Shown here in pieces: positions 51,303-60,460 of a stretch of DNA of 64,000 nt. Position 1 is the first letter of the stretch. Every line of letters begins with the position of its first letter. Where the stretch lies: positions 1 through 64,000 of the forward strand of contig NZ_JAINZP010000002.1 of assembly GCF_020166435.1 (NCBI RefSeq), read 5' to 3'. The notes beneath the pieces were generated by a model. It ran no database searches. It was given only the letters and a program-made list of their open reading frames with translations, and had not been told where the DNA came from. The translations under genes and the position numbers were made by a program. The DNA comes from Pectobacterium versatile (GTDB lineage Bacteria > Pseudomonadota > Gammaproteobacteria > Enterobacterales > Enterobacteriaceae).

Positions 51303-51721
51303 TGGACGAAGAATTGAACCCTGTTGGCGTGCTGTTTAAGCCAGAAGACGACAAATGTAATTGGTTGCCAGTCATCATTTACCGTATGCGCACCCGATCA
51401 TCAATACGTGTGGGGGAACCGTATAAGCCGGAGCCTAAACCCATTTACACGGGCTATGGCCCTCAGAAACAGCAACCAGTAGCCCCGCGTATTGGCGCAC
51501 GGCGTAATTACTCGTCATCCATCATGCTCGGCATTTATCAGTTGCATCGCCGCGGCATCAACGAAAACGTGATCGCCAAAGATACCAGTATCCCAGTAGG
51601 CGATATCCGCAAACTGCTGGCGCACAAAACCCAAATTCAGCGCAAACAGTGGCAATTAGCTCAGCAACTGCCGTTGCCATCTAAAGCGGTGATTTTAAAT
51701 CGTTTGGGTAAGGAGGTTTGA
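51299..51721 (+). CDS. unknown early protein with possible HTH (140 aa)
   Basis: The N-terminal half is rich in Pro, Lys and Arg (YKPEPKPIYTGYGPQKQQPV) and the second half has a helix-turn-helix-like pattern (RGINENVIAKDTSIPVGDIR). The start overlaps the previous stop (ATGATGA), with two adjacent ATGs. It is basic overall, so nucleic-acid binding is plausible but not shown. Confidence 0.55.
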   Translation: MMDEELNPVGVLFKPEDDKCNWLPVIIYRMRTRSSIRVGEPYKPEPKPIYTGYGPQKQQPVAPRIGARRNYSSSIMLGIYQLHRRGINENVIAKDTSIPVGDIRKLLAHKTQIQRKQWQLAQQLPLPSKAVILNRLGKEV

Positions 51722-51736
51722 GTGAAGGAACGGGGA

Positions 51737-52360
51737 ATGATTTTCAATGCCGAAATGGTTCGGGCGATTCTCGACGGGCGCAAGACTCAGACGCGGCGGA
51801 TTATCAAAAATCAGCCATTTGACCGCAGCCAGTACCGCCATGATCACCAGATAGAAATAATCTCAGGCCGCTCTGAAAACGGTGATGAGGTTGATGGCTT
51901 GTATGCATACACCAGCACTGGCGGAACATGGAGCGCTAAATGCCCATTCGGGCAACCTGGCGATCGTCTATGGGTGCGGGAAACCTCTGGGCTTCAAGTT
52001 CGCCGTGATGCCTTAGGCGGTACTGGTGAATTTCGCGTGTATCGCGCCAGCAATCCTGATGCCATCCGATTCACCACGGCAAGCGGGAAAATCTATCCGA
52101 TCAAATGGATACCATCAATTCATATGCCGCGCTATGCGTCTCGCATTCTGCTGGAAATTACAGATGTGCGCGTGGAGCGTCTTAAACATATCCCGCGTGA
52201 TGGGATTATCGCAGAGGGATATCCAGCGGAACGAGCCACTGATGGTGGTGAGTACGATCCGTTCCTCTGGTATCGGGATTTATGGGAATCGATTTACGGT
52301 GCCGGAAGCTGGCAAGCCAATCCGTGGATTTGGGTTATCGAATTTAAGCAAATCAAATAA
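51737..52360 (+). CDS. ASCH-like phage protein (207 aa)
   Basis: The start MIFNAEMVRAILDGRKTQTR, the motif CPFGQPGDRLWVRET, RYASRILLEITDVRVERLKH and the ending NPWIWVIEF match a phage protein family often annotated as morphogenetic or ASCH-like. ASCH domains have a PUA-like RNA-binding fold. The ATG at 51737 is preferred over a GTG at 51722 because GGGGA lies close upstream and homologues begin at MIF. Its actual role in the phage is unknown. Confidence 0.7.
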   Translation: MIFNAEMVRAILDGRKTQTRRIIKNQPFDRSQYRHDHQIEIISGRSENGDEVDGLYAYTSTGGTWSAKCPFGQPGDRLWVRETSGLQVRRDALGGTGEFRVYRASNPDAIRFTTASGKIYPIKWIPSIHMPRYASRILLEITDVRVERLKHIPRDGIIAEGYPAERATDGGEYDPFLWYRDLWESIYGAGSWQANPWIWVIEFKQIK

Positions 52361-52374
52361 GTAAGGACTGACCA

Positions 52375-53184
52375 ATGACCAATAACACCACTGAAGTAAC
52401 AACCGTGAACGCTGCAAGCCTTGCGGTCGATATCGCCGCTCACTGTGCCGCGTTTGAAAAGTCTGACGCGTATCAGCAAATGATCCAAGAGCATGTCGCA
52501 AAGTTGTATGAAAAGGCCATCAAAGATACGTTCAGTTGGGGCACATTCCCCGATGCCGTTAGACGAGCACTGCAATCTGCCCTCCCCGCCAATATCACCG
52601 ATGTTGTCGATCTGCCACGTTATAACCTTCTGCTGTTAAAAGAGCTGGCAACGCAATGGGAGCAAGAAGCGGTATCTAACCAGTTAGTGACGGAGATGCG
52701 CGAAAAAGTCACCGCGTTTATCACCGAAAAGCAGATCCCAAAATTCATTAAAGCGTCCGACTTGTGGACAGCGTTTATTGAAGATCATCAGGAAGAAGCC
52801 GCACAAGATGGCTGGCAGCGTCCTGAAGTACTGATGGAATACAGTGAGTATGGTGGCTTCCGTGTGGGATTAGAGAAAGAACCATTTGAAGAACGGAGTT
52901 GGTCGAGCACCAAACGTAAAACGCATCCATTTGAATTTAGTACCAACCTTTATCTTTCTGAAGCCGTCGAGTATGAGAACGGGCAGAAAAAAGCGATTAC
53001 GCACGACGGGATCAAATGCTACAGCTTGTATTCAGGTAAATGTGACGGCGATATTCTTGGTAAGAAAGTCATCGCCTTCTACACCCGCTTTGAAAAGCTG
53101 GTCGCAGCACTTTACTACGGTGACAGCCTGTTAGCGCTCGATCAGGATGATGCCGACGAGGTGTATTACCCCGGTGATTACTGA
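52375..53184 (+). CDS. unknown early protein (269 aa)
   Basis: The protein has no signal peptide or membrane segment. The first half is helical (KLYEKAIKDTFSWGTFPDAV) and the second half beta-rich with many Tyr and Asp residues, ending DDADEVYYPGDY. It starts in a perfect copy of the repeated start cassette. No family is recognised. Confidence 0.6.
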   Translation: MTNNTTEVTTVNAASLAVDIAAHCAAFEKSDAYQQMIQEHVAKLYEKAIKDTFSWGTFPDAVRRALQSALPANITDVVDLPRYNLLLLKELATQWEQEAVSNQLVTEMREKVTAFITEKQIPKFIKASDLWTAFIEDHQEEAAQDGWQRPEVLMEYSEYGGFRVGLEKEPFEERSWSSTKRKTHPFEFSTNLYLSEAVEYENGQKKAITHDGIKCYSLYSGKCDGDILGKKVIAFYTRFEKLVAALYYGDSLLALDQDDADEVYYPGDY

Positions 53185-53268
53185 TCACTGATTTCCCTCA
53201 TTAAATTCCACCGCATCAGTTCCGTGATGCGGCTATCCCCTTTCCAATTAATACCGAAGGAGGCCGCC

Positions 53269-53442
53269 TTGTTCGGTCTATTTCTTTACGTCTGTTACAC
53301 GTTCCAGCCCTGCCAATACGAGCCACAAGGCTGGATTTATCCCGATCTGCAAAATTGTGAAGCCGATATCAGAGCCCAGAAATTGCCTAGCACTTATGAG
53401 TGCTTGCCTGTTGATGCCGCTGTACCTGCGCGAGGTGATTAA
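53269..53442 (+). CDS. DUF1482-like small protein, TTG start (57 aa)
   Basis: The product begins (M)FGLFLYVCYTFQPCQYEPQG and holds four cysteines, ending with a YECLPVD-type motif as in DUF1482. The TTG start is chosen because AAGGAGG lies 5 bp upstream; an ATG at 53224 lacks a ribosome site and would add an unrelated N-terminus. It is a short hydrophobic-start protein typical of lambdoid early regions. Confidence 0.65.
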   Translation: MFGLFLYVCYTFQPCQYEPQGWIYPDLQNCEADIRAQKLPSTYECLPVDAAVPARGD

Positions 53443-53941
53443 TGCCCCCCAACGTCCAATTCTTGATATGTGCAGCGGATCGCGCATGTTTTGGTTCGAT
53501 AAAAGCGACAGCCGCGCTGTATTTTCCGACATTCGCCGAGAGCGTCATGTCTTGTGCGATGGACGCAGCCTAGAGATTAATCCCGATTTTATCGCCGATT
53601 TCCGCGCCCTTCCCTTTGACGATGAGCAATTCGCCCTTGTCGTTTTCGATCCGCCCCACCTTCTACGCGCTGGCGAGAGCAGTTGGCTGCGTAAAAAATA
53701 CGGCGCGTTAGACAGGGATACATGGCAAGACAATTTACGAGCCGGATTCAGTGAAGCCTTTAGAGTCCTGCGGCCACTCGGCACGCTCATCTTTAAATGG
53801 AACGAAACGCAGATCCCAGTTCGTGACGTGCTGACACTTACCGATCAAAGGCCAGCCTTCGGACACCTATCTGGCAAGCGCAGCAACACCCACTGGATTT
53901 GCTTTCTCAAAGGAGAAACACATGACAAACAAACCGATTAG
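53435..53941 (+). CDS. class I SAM-dependent methyltransferase-like protein (168 aa)
   Basis: The glycine-rich SAM motif is reduced (PILDMCSGSRMFWFDKSD), followed by VVFDPPHLLRAGE, with the DPPH motif of N-methyltransferases, and FRVLRPLGTLIFKWNETQIP. The domain suggests a base- or protein-modifying enzyme. A GTG at 53435 overlaps the DUF1482 stop and is preferred; an upstream ATG at 53357 would overlap that gene by 86 bp. The substrate is unknown. Confidence 0.7.
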   Translation: MINAPQRPILDMCSGSRMFWFDKSDSRAVFSDIRRERHVLCDGRSLEINPDFIADFRALPFDDEQFALVVFDPPHLLRAGESSWLRKKYGALDRDTWQDNLRAGFSEAFRVLRPLGTLIFKWNETQIPVRDVLTLTDQRPAFGHLSGKRSNTHWICFLKGETHDKQTD

Positions 53942-54464
53942 TGAAGTGATTGCGGAAGTTAAAGCGGCTTCAGAGTTGATAGAGAGAGGTTATCGACAGC
54001 CGTGGGGGTGTGAAGATAGTGATGATTGTATCCATGTCGGCACATTTAATGAAGAAGGCGACCTATGCCCATTCATTGAAACATTCATTTCCAATTGGTC
54101 AGGTAATGAGAAAGACAACGAGGATTTAGCTAATTACCTCGTCGTTGCAAATCCTGTGAGCGTTAAGCGCCTCATTGACCACATCGCAGCACTTGAGCAG
54201 CAGTTAGCAGCCAGTGTGGTGAGGTTGCCTGATTTGAATGCGGCACTTATCGAAATCCTCGGTCGCCCGAATTTCCACTGTAGCCCTGTAGCAAAGTGCC
54301 TGCGTATCGGTGGTGCAGAAATACCGCGTAAATCGGAAAACGAACAGGCGGCGTGCATACACTGGATGCTCAGCTTGTATCTGGAGCACGGGGAGAGTTG
54401 GAGAACCGTAGCGCAAGACGAACTGAAACGCATCGCTGACGGCATGCAGGTTGAGGGGGAATAG
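53922..54464 (+). CDS. unknown early protein (180 aa)
   Basis: The acidic protein has a helical beginning (EVIAEVKAASELIERGYRQP) and an Asp/Cys-rich middle (GCEDSDDCIHVGTFNEEGDL). Its C-terminal half (CLRIGGAEIPRKSENEQAAC, then IHWMLSLYLEHGESW) resembles a shared module of phage Ead/Ea22-like accessory proteins. AAAGGAG is a good ribosome site. The gene overlaps the methyltransferase by 20 bp. Confidence 0.6.
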   Translation: MTNKPISEVIAEVKAASELIERGYRQPWGCEDSDDCIHVGTFNEEGDLCPFIETFISNWSGNEKDNEDLANYLVVANPVSVKRLIDHIAALEQQLAASVVRLPDLNAALIEILGRPNFHCSPVAKCLRIGGAEIPRKSENEQAACIHWMLSLYLEHGESWRTVAQDELKRIADGMQVEGE

Positions 54465-54772
54465 TGAAAGAACTGAAATTCTATGGCATGAGCGATGACC
54501 TTTTCGAATGTGAAGGCGCTATTCGCGAAGAGATCTGCGTGTACAGAAACCCTGGCATTTATCACCTCAAGTCATCCGAGGGGGAAATGCTGGTTGTTGC
54601 TTGTTACACGGTCGCTAGCTGTTGGGCGATTGGTATCGGGCAAGTCAATGAAGACACACCACTTCCGGCGTGGCCTGCATCTTTCGGGCAGTGGGATAGC
54701 GGTTATAGCGCAGTTATGACCATTCAGGTTCCTGACGACACCTATATTGTTACAGGGGATAGCGATGACTGA
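54464..54772 (+). CDS. unknown early protein, probable GTG start (102 aa)
   Basis: The GTG at 54464 overlaps the previous stop (TAGTG) and has GAGG upstream. An alternative ATG lies at 54488. The protein is acidic and beta-rich, with MLVVACYTVASCWAIGIGQV in the middle. It overlaps the next gene by 8 bp. Nothing in it suggests a function. Confidence 0.55.
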   Translation: MKELKFYGMSDDLFECEGAIREEICVYRNPGIYHLKSSEGEMLVVACYTVASCWAIGIGQVNEDTPLPAWPASFGQWDSGYSAVMTIQVPDDTYIVTGDSDD

Positions 54773-55505
54773 TTTATTGAGCAAAGAGGCCATCATGGCC
54801 GTGGCAGATTTAAAGACTGGTTACCACCTCGGGCACGCTGATATTCTGATTCTGAAAGGTATATCCCAAGAACTGATGCGACGCCGTGAGGCGGCGGAGA
54901 AGCTGTTTGAATACCCAATGCCAAACCCTGAACTATACAAACTGTCAGGATGGCGGATATGCCCGGAGTTTCTTGGCAGGATCAGGGAGCAAGCGATAAG
55001 AGTAGGCGGGGACTATGGTCCGGATATGGAAGGCGTGGAGGCTGTTTTGCTTGCTTTGAAAAACATAACGCCAACCGCACAGCTCATCAACTCCGAACAG
55101 GAAGAGCCTACGGCATGGATGGTTGTACGGGACGGTGACGCAACATTCCCACGTCTTTATAAAACTGAGGTTGAGGCTGATTCTATGGTGAGAAAGGTGG
55201 ATCTAAATCCACGCGCCATAAAAATGCCACTCTATGCGGCACCACTTCTGCCTGTAATGTGTATCTCAAGTGATATTGACGAGGAAGAGTATCAACGTGA
55301 ACTAGAACAAGCGCCGCGAGGTGACATTTTCGTGCGCCATCCACTAGTCGAAATCCAGCATTACAAGGTTCCTGATCAGATGGCCATATCTGACGACATG
55401 GGTTTGACTCAGCAGAGCTTTGCAAAAGGCCATAACGCCTGCCGCGCCGCCATGCTCCAGCAACTTGACGAGCCAAAGGCAACTTCAGATTTGGCGAAGC
55501 AGTAG
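54765..55505 (+). CDS. unknown early protein (246 aa)
   Basis: The N-terminal ~100 residues are helical, including GHADILILKGISQELMRRRE. A middle segment (PTAWMVVRDGDATFPRLYKT) followed by YAAPLL resembles the linker often seen in Ead/Ea22-type phage proteins. The C-terminal end is helical and polar. The ATG at 54765 overlaps the previous stop. Such accessory proteins vary between phages and have no assigned activity. Confidence 0.6.
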   Translation: MTDLLSKEAIMAVADLKTGYHLGHADILILKGISQELMRRREAAEKLFEYPMPNPELYKLSGWRICPEFLGRIREQAIRVGGDYGPDMEGVEAVLLALKNITPTAQLINSEQEEPTAWMVVRDGDATFPRLYKTEVEADSMVRKVDLNPRAIKMPLYAAPLLPVMCISSDIDEEEYQRELEQAPRGDIFVRHPLVEIQHYKVPDQMAISDDMGLTQQSFAKGHNACRAAMLQQLDEPKATSDLAKQ

Positions 55506-55583
55506 CCCCAAAAATTAGGTACCAACATTGTCGTGATAGCACTATTCCCCTGACGCAATAACGCGATCTATTGGGAAAAGAAA

Positions 55584-55769
55584 ATGACTACGATAGACGA
55601 TCAAACCATCGATAAGGTTATCTTAGCCTTATCAGACGTCAACAATCCTGCCACAGCGTTTGGAGCTGCCAAACTTATAAGCAAATGGCTCAAGGAGCAC
55701 GAGCTAACTTACTTATCGTTGACAGATGGGCAAATCAAGCGCCTCAGAGAGGCTGAGGAATCAATTTAA
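55584..55769 (+). CDS. small unknown early protein (61 aa)
   Basis: The short acidic, helical protein starts MTTIDDQTIDKVILALSDVN. No membrane segment or motif is seen. GAAAAGAAA upstream gives only a weak ribosome site. It is followed within 8 bp by a terminator (55777-55799). Confidence 0.55.
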   Translation: MTTIDDQTIDKVILALSDVNNPATAFGAAKLISKWLKEHELTYLSLTDGQIKRLREAEESI

Positions 55770-55776
55770 CTCCTAC

Positions 55777-55799
55777 ACCCTGCGAATGCAGGGTTTTTT
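55777..55799 (+). terminator. intrinsic terminator in the early operon
   Basis: ACCCTGC, loop GAAT and GCAGGGT are followed by T5-6. It separates the accessory genes from the xis/int end; N-modified polymerase would read through it. Confidence 0.8.
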
Positions 55800-55816
55800 A
55801 TTATCTGGAGAAACAC

Positions 55817-56293
55817 ATGTATCAAACCTGGTCGGTTCCATTCCCGGAATCGAAAACTGAACATAACGGCTACCCCGTTTACTGGCGATATTTTGAAACT
55901 GTTCAGGAAGCGGGAATTGAAGTTATCGCCGAGCAATATATTGCCTTTCACCAAACCAATAGTTATGCCTTTCTGTGCCCTGCTCACTGGGCTAAGGATT
56001 ATGATATTGATCGCGATAAGGCGCGATGGCTCGACGGGTGGAAAAAGAAAAATATGCGATACGCGATCAAGAAAGTCGCGAAATCAGCAGAACGCTCTTT
56101 TGCCTTTCCATCACAACAGCTGGCGCTAGAAAGCCTGCTACGTCGAAAGAAATATCATCTGGGACGGCTAAATCAGGATATCGCCATTATCACCACCGTT
56201 GTTGAAGAAATGAAAAAACTGGATTTGTCATCTCCTCAGATCGGATACAACTTCGGCCATAACGCCGAAACGGAAAGCTGGACTTTCTTCTAA
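55817..56293 (+). CDS. unknown protein upstream of xis (158 aa)
   Basis: The protein has an aromatic-rich first half (YPVYWRYFETVQEAG, then SYAFLCPAHWAKDYD) and a basic helical second half (RYAIKKVAKSAERSFAFPSQ). The ATG has GGAG 8-10 bp upstream. A terminator sits before it and about 75 bp of noncoding sequence after it. No family is recognised. Confidence 0.58.
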   Translation: MYQTWSVPFPESKTEHNGYPVYWRYFETVQEAGIEVIAEQYIAFHQTNSYAFLCPAHWAKDYDIDRDKARWLDGWKKKNMRYAIKKVAKSAERSFAFPSQQLALESLLRRKKYHLGRLNQDIAIITTVVEEMKKLDLSSPQIGYNFGHNAETESWTFF

Positions 56294-56371
56294 CCTAAGC
56301 CCCTTCCTTCTACAGACAAAACGACCAAAACTAGGGCATGTCTTTGGCATGCCCTTTATAAGGACTGACCA

Positions 56372-56608
56372 ATGGCGCGAATGCTTTTACTCAAAGTCTG
56401 GGCAATAGATGAATTCGGTGATGAAAAGCCATCGAATAACACGCTATATCACTATGCCAAGCACAATATGATTTCCCCGCCACCGAAAAAAGTTGGGCGT
56501 AAATGGATGGTTGAACAAGATGCGCGTTTTATCGGAATGATCTCCGAACCCACAATAAATAAATCAGATAACCCTCTGCTAAAAAGGATTCTTTCGGATG
56601 GCCGGTAG
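56372..56608 (+). CDS. xis: excisionase (78 aa)
   Basis: This is a small winged-helix protein similar to lambda-type Xis: LLKVWAIDEFGDEKPSNNTL, then YHYAKHNMISPPPKKVGRKW. It overlaps int by 11 bp. Xis bends the attR arm DNA and directs Int towards excision. It starts in a copy of the repeated start cassette (TAAGGACTGACCAATGGCG). Confidence 0.83.
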   Translation: MARMLLLKVWAIDEFGDEKPSNNTLYHYAKHNMISPPPKKVGRKWMVEQDARFIGMISEPTINKSDNPLLKRILSDGR

Positions 56609-57737
56609 ACCTCGGAAACATAACATCAAAGTACAAAATCTATTTTGTTTTACCGACCCACGAACAAAGCGGGTTTATTGGCAATATAAACACCCTTTAA
56701 CGGGTAAGAGACACGGACTTGGAACGAATGAGGCTGACGCTACCGCAATAGCAATAGAAGCCAACCTCCGAATTAGCGAACAGCAGGTGAAACAGGCATT
56801 TGCTATCCGTGAACGCACTCTGTCAATCACAGGAAAAGGTATAACCGTAAGCGGTTGGCTAGAAAAATATAAAGCGATTCAAGATGAGAGGCTGAAATCA
56901 GGCGATATCAAGTTCAATACTCACAAACAACGTAATAAACCCATATCCTTATTTAATCAGCACGCAGGTATGAAATTACTCATGGAGGTGGGGGCTAAAG
57001 ATATTGCAGAAATTTTGGACGACTATAAAGCTAACGGGCAATCACGCATGGCGCAGGTAGTTCGCTCCGTCCTCATTGATGTTTTCAAAGAGGCGCAGCA
57101 TGCTGGTGAAGTCCCTCCTGGTTATAACCCTGCACTTGCCACTAAGCAGCCACGTAAAAGAATTCAGCGCCAGCGTTTGGATTTGGATGAATGGCAGGCA
57201 ATTTTTGATGTGGCCGATGCTCAGCATCAATACATGGGGAACGCCATGCTACTTGCTCTGGTGACGGCTCAACGCTTAGGGGATATTGCCAATATGAAAT
57301 TTTCAGATATCTGGGATGACCACCTACATGTTGTTCAAGAGAAAACAGGTGCCCGGGTTGCCATCCCACTATCACTGAAATCCAACGCCACAGGATGGAC
57401 GCTACGCGATGTCATTGCACGGTGCAGAGATTACGTTGTCAGTCCTCATCTGGTTCACTTCTTTCGTTCCACCTCACAAGCGGAGCGTGGCGCTGCCGTG
57501 GCATCCAGAACCATTACAATGCGATTCAGTGCAGCTAGGGATAAGACGGCGCTTGTGTGGGAAAACGGTACACCGCCGACATTTCACGAACAGCGGTCAT
57601 TAGCAGAGCGGCTTTATAGGGAGCAAGGTGACGTAGATACTCGAATGCTTCTGGGCCATAAATCACAGCAGCAAACTGATCGCTACAATGATGATCGCGG
57701 TAAAGATTGGTTAACAATTCAGATTAAAGCAGGATGA
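56598..57737 (+). CDS. int: tyrosine recombinase integrase, lambda Int type (379 aa)
   Basis: The N-terminal ~60 residues resemble the lambda Int arm-binding domain (YWQYKHPLTGKRHGLGTNEA). A core-binding SAM-like domain covers ~80-175. The catalytic set is complete: Arg226 (TAQRLGD), Lys249 (QEKTGA), His330 and Arg333 (FHEQR), His354 (LGHKS), Tyr363 (DRYN). It integrates the phage into icd through the 130-bp core region and likely binds the ATTTTACTGA arm repeats downstream. It ends 136 bp before the icd stop. Confidence 0.93.
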   Translation: MAGRPRKHNIKVQNLFCFTDPRTKRVYWQYKHPLTGKRHGLGTNEADATAIAIEANLRISEQQVKQAFAIRERTLSITGKGITVSGWLEKYKAIQDERLKSGDIKFNTHKQRNKPISLFNQHAGMKLLMEVGAKDIAEILDDYKANGQSRMAQVVRSVLIDVFKEAQHAGEVPPGYNPALATKQPRKRIQRQRLDLDEWQAIFDVADAQHQYMGNAMLLALVTAQRLGDIANMKFSDIWDDHLHVVQEKTGARVAIPLSLKSNATGWTLRDVIARCRDYVVSPHLVHFFRSTSQAERGAAVASRTITMRFSAARDKTALVWENGTPPTFHEQRSLAERLYREQGDVDTRMLLGHKSQQQTDRYNDDRGKDWLTIQIKAG

Positions 57738-57742
57738 AATCC

Positions 57743-57764
57743 CACCATCAATGTGGTGATTTTT
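57743..57764 (+). terminator. weak terminator after int
   Basis: CACCA and TGGTG form a 5-bp stem with a 6-base loop, followed by ATTTTTC. It would end early transcription before icd on the opposite strand. Confidence 0.45.
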
Positions 57765-57770
57765 CACTCT

Positions 57771-57804
57771 ATTTTACTGAGGAATTTTACTGAGATTTTA
57801 CTGA
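57771..57804 (+). promoter_or_regulatory. three candidate Int arm-type sites, right arm
   Basis: ATTTTACTGA occurs three times in a row: 57771-57780, 57784-57793 and 57795-57804. One further copy sits on the left arm at 328-337. The spacing and place between int and the core are as expected for integrase arm sites. Confidence 0.7.
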
Positions 57805-57873
57805 ATGGATTTTTCGATGTTAAAAATCAGCGAGAGCAAAGCGCCCCCGCCGATCAATGTGATAACAGTAAGA

Positions 57874-59127
57874 TTACATGTTATCGATAATGTCTTGCGC
57901 AAACTCACTACATTTCCGTAGCTTAGCGCCTTCCATCAGACGTTCGAAATCGTAAGTCACGGTCTTGTTCTTGATCGCGCCTTCAACGCCCTTAACAATC
58001 AGGTCAGCCGCTTCGAACCATTGCAGGTGACGCAACATCATTTCAGCAGACAGAATAACGGAACCTGGGTTCACTTTATCCTGACCCGCATATTTAGGTG
58101 CTGTACCGTGCGTGGCTTCAAACAGTGCGCATTCGTCACCGATATTCGCGCCTGGGGCAATACCGATACCGCCAACCTGTGCTGCCAGCGCATCGGAAAT
58201 GTAATCACCGTTCAGGTTCATACAGGCGATGACATCATATTCAGCAGGACGCAGCAGGATTTGTTGCAGGAACGCATCGGCGATCACGTCTTTTACCACG
58301 ATCTCTTTGCCCGTGTTCGGATTCTTGATTTTCACCCACGGGCCGCCATCGATCAGCTCACCGCCGAATTCTTCACACGCCAACTGGTAGCCCCAGTCTT
58401 TAAACGCGCCTTCGGTGAATTTCATGATGTTGCCTTTGTGTACCAGCGTGACGGAATCACGGTCGTTGGTGATCGCGTATTCGATAGCGGCGCGAACCAG
58501 ACGTTTGGTACCTTCTTCGGAACACGGCTTCACGCCGATACCGCACTGCTCAGGGAAACGGATTTTACTAACACCCATTTCTTCACGCAGGAATTTGATC
58601 ACTTTGTCTGCCTCAGCAGAACCCGCTTTCCACTCGATACCTGCATAGATGTCTTCGGCGTTTTCGCGGAAGATTACCATGTCGGTCAGCTCAGGCTGTT
58701 TAACCGGGCTAGGTGTACCTTCGTAGTAGCGTACCGGACGCAGGCAAACATACAAATCCAACTGTTGGCGCAGTGCAACGTTCAGAGAACGAATACCACC
58801 GCCGACTGGCGTTGTCAGCGGGCCCTTAATCGCTACACGATATTCACGAATCAAATCCAGTGTTTCTTCCGGCAGCCAGACATCTTTACCGTAGACCTGC
58901 GTGGATTTTTCACCCGTGTAGATCTCCATCCAGGAAATCGTGCGCTTGCCTTGATAGGCTTTCTTCACGGCGGCGTCAACGACGTTGATCATGGCTGGCG
59001 TTACATCGATACCGATGCCGTCACCTTCGATAAACGGAATGACCGGGTTGTTTGGAACAACCAGTTTACCTTGAGCATCAACCGTGATTTTCTGACCTTC
59101 TGTCGGTACAACTACTTTGCTTTCCAT
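57874..59127 (-). CDS. icd: isocitrate dehydrogenase (NADP+)
   Basis: This TCA-cycle enzyme converts isocitrate to 2-oxoglutarate with NADPH formation. The 417-residue sequence agrees with E. coli Icd (416 residues). The substrate-binding segment [20 protein letters not shown] is present; the Ser of RSLN is the AceK phosphorylation site in E. coli. [20 protein letters not shown] and [10 protein letters not shown] are also present. The last ~54 codons were supplied by the phage on integration and keep the protein sequence. The ATG at 59127 has GGAGAGG upstream; an earlier in-frame ATG (59148) is not supported. Confidence 0.97.
   Translation of the reverse strand: MESKVVVPTEGQKITVDAQGKLVVPNNPVIPFIEGDGIGIDVTPAMINVVDAAVKKAYQGKRTISWMEIYTGEKSTQVYGKDVWLPEETLDLIREYRVAIKGPLTTPVGGGIRSLNVALRQQLDLYVCLRPVRYYEGTPSPVKQPELTDMVIFRENAEDIYAGIEWKAGSAEADKVIKFLREEMGVSKIRFPEQCGIGVKPCSEEGTKRLVRAAIEYAITNDRDSVTLVHKGNIMKFTEGAFKDWGYQLACEEFGGELIDGGPWVKIKNPNTGKEIVVKDVIADAFLQQILLRPAEYDVIACMNLNGDYISDALAAQVGGIGIAPGANIGDECALFEATHGTAPKYAGQDKVNPGSVILSAEMMLRHLQWFEAADLIVKGVEGAIKNKTVTYDFERLMEGAKLRKCSEFAQDIIDNM
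57908..58037. repeat. attR, 130-bp direct repeat with attL
   Basis: Identical to 79-208; identity ends at 57907/57908 and 58037/58038. It lies inside the coding end of intact icd. Bases 57874-57907, left of the block, are phage-derived and differ from the displaced end by three synonymous changes. Confidence 0.95.
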
Positions 59128-59173
59128 TAACCTCTCCTTCGAGCGCAATTTTGTTAATGACTTGTAAGATACG

Positions 59174-59179
59174 TGTCAA
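59174..59179 (-). promoter_or_regulatory. possible icd promoter -35
   Basis: Read leftward, TTGACA lies 47 bp upstream of the icd ATG. A -10 at 17-bp spacing would be TAACAA, a weak match, so another promoter may exist. Confidence 0.35.
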
Positions 59180-59223
59180 TACTACTTGAATATTTAGCCC
59201 GCGCCAATCGCAAACCATTTGAG

Positions 59224-59229
59224 TATAAT
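59224..59229 (+). promoter_or_regulatory. -10 of the rluE promoter
   Basis: A perfect TATAAT is present with no convincing -35. It places transcription start near 59236, which rules out ATGs at 59219 and 59228 as rluE starts. Confidence 0.5.
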
Positions 59230-59254
59230 GCTTTTGTTATCCGCGACTATAAAG

Positions 59255-59884
59255 ATGATGAATAAATTCTCTGTTAAAAATCACAAAGTTAAACGATTCA
59301 GCTCACAGCCGGCAAGAAAAAGACAGCCTGACAACGCGCCGCGCCGCATCGTTTTGTTCAATAAACCCTTCGATGTGTTGCCACAGTTCACCGATGAAAC
59401 CGGACGTCGCACGCTGAAAGATTATATTCCGATTAGCGGTATTTATGCCGCTGGGCGTCTGGATCGCGACAGCGAAGGCCTGATGATTCTCACTAATGAT
59501 GGAAAACTTCAGGCTCGACTGACCCAACCGACGCAAAAAACAGCCAAAATTTACTATGTGCAGGTCGAAGGTATTCCTGACGACGACGCACTGACGCGCT
59601 TTCGTATCGGTATAGAGCTAAATGACGGCAAAACGCTGCCCGCAGGGGCGGAGATCGTACCGGAACCCAGCTGGCTGTGGCCGCGTAATCCGCCCATACG
59701 CGAGCGTAAAAGCATTCCCGACTGCTGGTTAAAAATCACGCTGCATGAAGGTCGTAATCGGCAAGTCCGTCGTATGACAGCGAATATCGGATATCCTACA
59801 TTGCGTCTGATTCGATACGGCATGGCCAATCAGACCGTAGAAAACCTGTTACCCGGTGAATGGAAGGAGATAACGGATGTTTAA
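59255..59884 (+). CDS. rluE: 23S rRNA pseudouridine synthase RluE
   Basis: This enzyme isomerises U2457 of 23S rRNA to pseudouridine (RsuA/RluB/E/F family). The catalytic Asp lies in [21 protein letters not shown] near the start, then [18 protein letters not shown] and [19 protein letters not shown], closely follow E. coli RluE. The start is chosen downstream of the TATAAT at 59224; two adjacent ATGs (59255, 59258) fit equally. It overlaps nudJ by 8 bp, so the two form an operon. Confidence 0.93.
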   Translation: MMNKFSVKNHKVKRFSSQPARKRQPDNAPRRIVLFNKPFDVLPQFTDETGRRTLKDYIPISGIYAAGRLDRDSEGLMILTNDGKLQARLTQPTQKTAKIYYVQVEGIPDDDALTRFRIGIELNDGKTLPAGAEIVPEPSWLWPRNPPIRERKSIPDCWLKITLHEGRNRQVRRMTANIGYPTLRLIRYGMANQTVENLLPGEWKEITDV

Positions 59885-60323
59885 ACCTCATGTGACAGTC
59901 GCCTGTGTGGTACAGGCCGAAAACCATTTTCTGGTCGTCGAAGAGTTAATTAACGATAAATTATTGTGGAACCAGCCCGCGGGCCATCTGGAAGCTGACG
60001 AGACGTTGATTCAGGCGGCAAGCCGTGAATTGTGGGAAGAAACGGGCATTCAGGCCACGCCGCAAAGCTTCTTACGTCTGCACCAATGGATCGCGCCCGA
60101 CAGCACACCGTTTCTGCGCTTTTGCTTCGCGCTCGATTTGCCTACGCGGGTCGACACCCAGCCGCACGACAACGATATCGAATGCTGCCGCTGGCTGACC
60201 GCCGAGGAAATTCTGCATTCGCGCCAGCTTCGTTCGCCGCTGGTGGCCGAAAGTATTCGCTGCTATCAGCAGCCAGAGCGCTATCCGTTAACCGTACTGG
60301 GCACGTTCAACTGGCCTTTTTAG
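59877..60323 (+). CDS. nudJ: Nudix phosphatase NudJ
   Basis: The 148-residue protein has a complete Nudix box: [20 protein letters not shown] followed by TG. NudJ hydrolyses HMP-pyrophosphate and nucleotide di- and triphosphates. The sequence begins [20 protein letters not shown], as in enterobacterial NudJ. The conserved order rluE-nudJ-mnmA-hflD-purB supports the name. Confidence 0.93.
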   Translation: MFKPHVTVACVVQAENHFLVVEELINDKLLWNQPAGHLEADETLIQAASRELWEETGIQATPQSFLRLHQWIAPDSTPFLRFCFALDLPTRVDTQPHDNDIECCRWLTAEEILHSRQLRSPLVAESIRCYQQPERYPLTVLGTFNWPF

Positions 60324-60460
60324 ACATCTTGTTATTTTTGCCATGAGTGGGCTAACACCCCGTGGCAGGAATAGCGATGCAGCCCTTGGTTCAACATGCT
60401 AAAATACGCCGCTTGTTTTTCGCATCAATGCGTCAGTAAATTTCAGTTCGCGAGACTCCC

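Noticed and set aside
58021-59130. 369-codon open frame opposite icd
   Set aside because: It is the antisense of a highly conserved enzyme gene; long antisense frames are common in such genes.
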